From Acholoe squamosa (lineage: Eukaryota; Annelida; Polychaeta; Phyllodocida; Polynoidae): a stretch of 64,000 nt of DNA. Every line of letters starts with the position of its first letter. Positions within the stretch are counted from its first letter, which is position 1. The DNA is taken from assembly GCA_949317995.1 (NCBI GenBank), contig OX439045.1, positions 40,939,693-41,003,692 on the forward strand, given 5' to 3'. Made by a program: the position numbers and the translations under genes. Positions 62,130-64,000 of the stretch are shown one piece after another. The notes under the pieces are model-generated. The model saw nothing but the letters and a program-made list of their open reading frames with translations, searched no databases and was not told the origin of the DNA.

Positions 62130-64000
62130 GAACATAATCCTAGCTACGAACTATCTATTTTAGTGCTAGATCAGGTTAATGCTGTATTCCTTTGCTGTCA
62201 CAAAGAAAGTTTGAAAAAAGTCATTTTGTCCGACAGATCTATAAGATTTAGTAGACAAAGAGACTCTCACATACATGAACCTTAGAATATTTCATTTTAT
62301 CTGATGATAGTAGTAATCTGCGGTGTGTAATTAATTGCTCAGCAGTGATAAGCACATAGATGTACTAGATGGCCCCTGGTACTAAAGGTATGATAATGCA
62401 TATTCAAATGTGTGTTGTTTCATATAGCTTTTTATCATAAATGGTATCGAAGAATTCCATGATGATGTACACAGTAACTTAGGTGGAGATGGAAATGAAA
62501 TGAAGTTATGATTAAAATAAATAATCGTTTTAGCAAACTTTACATTGGACGAGAAAGCTGAGTCAATGCAGACACACCAAAGTGTCTGAGGTATAGAGTT
62601 ACCAAAGTCCTCATCTCACAATCTGGTCAGACTATTGACACATGTACATGTAATGGGACTCTTCAAGTTAACCAGAACTTGATCAGATTTCTGAACTATT
62701 TTTGAGTTTTCAAATGCTCTTCCCAATCATGTATCCAGCGCCCATGATGAATCATTATATCGGGATTCTTTCCCTTTGCATGACTAGATTATCTGCAATC
62801 TTCTGCCTAGTCTAATCTACGAGCAATCTCACTGCAAACTGTAAAGACCTGCTTAGTCAATGATCAATATTATTTGATCTCATATTGCTAATGTGATTTG
62901 GAACCTACATTAATTATACAATTATTTAACTTGCCGGTACCTTGTGACCTGACTCAAACTTGACATATGCTGAACAAAGCTTTTGTACAATTTGCAGCCG
63001 AAACAATGTGCAAGGCATTACAAAAACTATCATATGAATAATGTTTGGAGATATTTAGAGCCATTCTAGCTTAATATTAATCTGTTTGGGCATAACAGAG
63101 TAACCACGTGTGTATACGCTCTGTGCAGATTCCTCACTTTACCACATTCAAATTGAAACTCATTTTAGAATCCGTATTTGAAATTGAATTTGCATAGAAA
63201 TCATTGCAAAGAGGGCCTCCGATTACACAGACATCTATTGTAACAATGATATCGCTATGAGATGTGCTGGGTTTCTCAGGATCACGTAGGTTCTAATTCA
63301 ATCAGACCAATGGATAACTAGACCTAGAGTAGACATTTTCGAAAAGTTATCAATGCTGTCTCGCCATTCTAGTTTCACAAACATGATAAATGGAATTTGA
63401 ATTGAACCTGGGGGATTTGGATTTGGCGTTATCTTGACTTGGATATTGTCAATTTGAATTCTCAGTTACATGTTATGAAGCGCATTTGTCTAAATAAGTG
63501 ATTCTTTGCTCTAATGGGCCAAGAGCTGGACAATGCATGAAGCAGTCCTTGCCAATATGTCATGTATTCCATTGCCAATATGTAGAGGTTATTCATAATC
63601 TTGTCACATTGACCATACATGCATCAATAGGCCTATCGTATGAGAATGTATGGCTATCCTAGCTTCCTCTAGGCTACCGTGTGCAATGTGGAGAATCGCA
63701 AAAACACTACTATTATAAGCCTGTAATCTTGAAATGATCAGGTCCCTACTGCGTGGAGCATTATTTCGACAATTCACATAGCCAATTGGTACACATAAAT
63801 TCTCCTTCATCAACAGCATATTTCAAGTACGATACGTAAGAGTGCCACTACCAAGTTATGCCAATGTAAAATTCCCATAATGTCCCGCCTGTCTTCCTAT
63901 TCTATGTAACTAAAATGTTGCATAGCAAGGGGTGCTCTGTATATCACTTCTTAGTTACTTGTTGAAGTCTTTAGCAGCTATCAGGGGACTCCTTCTGGCT
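62130..64000. other. No gene recognised
   Basis: AT-rich upstream DNA. Only short frames without motifs (for example 63604-63819). No clear repeat. Confidence 0.55.

Overview
The window is a piece of an animal genome, AT-rich outside exons, with GT/AG-spliced genes, long introns full of transposons, (AT)n microsatellites and many small inverted-repeat elements. The gene set (an intermediate filament gene, an mGluR-like class C receptor, a coiled-coil/death-domain gene) and the repeat load suggest a marine invertebrate. The long lamin-like coil 1B of the filament protein argues against a typical chordate cytoplasmic filament, so a hemichordate or another non-chordate bilaterian fits best, but I cannot assign a species.

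Layout. 1-9.4 kb: no protein gene; short non-autonomous elements and a long palindrome. 9.43-48.61 kb (+): an intermediate filament (IF) gene in 12 coding exons. All splice phases agree and give 507 residues. Its introns hold a decayed two-gene PIF/Harbinger transposon (about 11.4-17.0 kb), a large transposon with a four-exon, apparently intact DDE-type transposase gene (about 19.6-38.3 kb), a fold-back element with inverted minisatellite arms (39.9-40.5 kb) and a fossil Ty3/Gypsy-type LTR element (43.4-47.4 kb). 49.51-55.88 kb (-): an mGluR-like class C GPCR of two coding exons, convergent with the IF gene; its single coding intron carries a broken LINE. 55.9-59.2 kb: intergenic DNA with tRNA-derived SINE-like pieces. 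59.19-61.80 kb (-): a coiled-coil protein ending in a death domain, in three coding exons. 62-64 kb: upstream DNA with no recognisable gene apart from a possible leader exon.

A block of 9,063 bp occurs twice at a constant offset of 9,269 bp (19199-28261 and 28468-37530), separated by exactly 200 N. Every translated frame I compared is identical, and the copies duplicate IF exon 6 in a way that would break the reading frame. I read this as two unmerged overlapping contigs, so the large transposon is probably present once.

The most interesting object is that large transposon. It has a 1,253-residue transposase with a D/D/(E or D) core whose signature ([24 protein letters not shown]) I know only from uncharacterised animal proteins. 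It also has an upstream array of alternating 373/383-bp units and an 18-bp motif (about GATCAGTCGSGCAAACGA) recurring at about 16 sites in both orientations, which looks like a set of binding sites for its own transposase.
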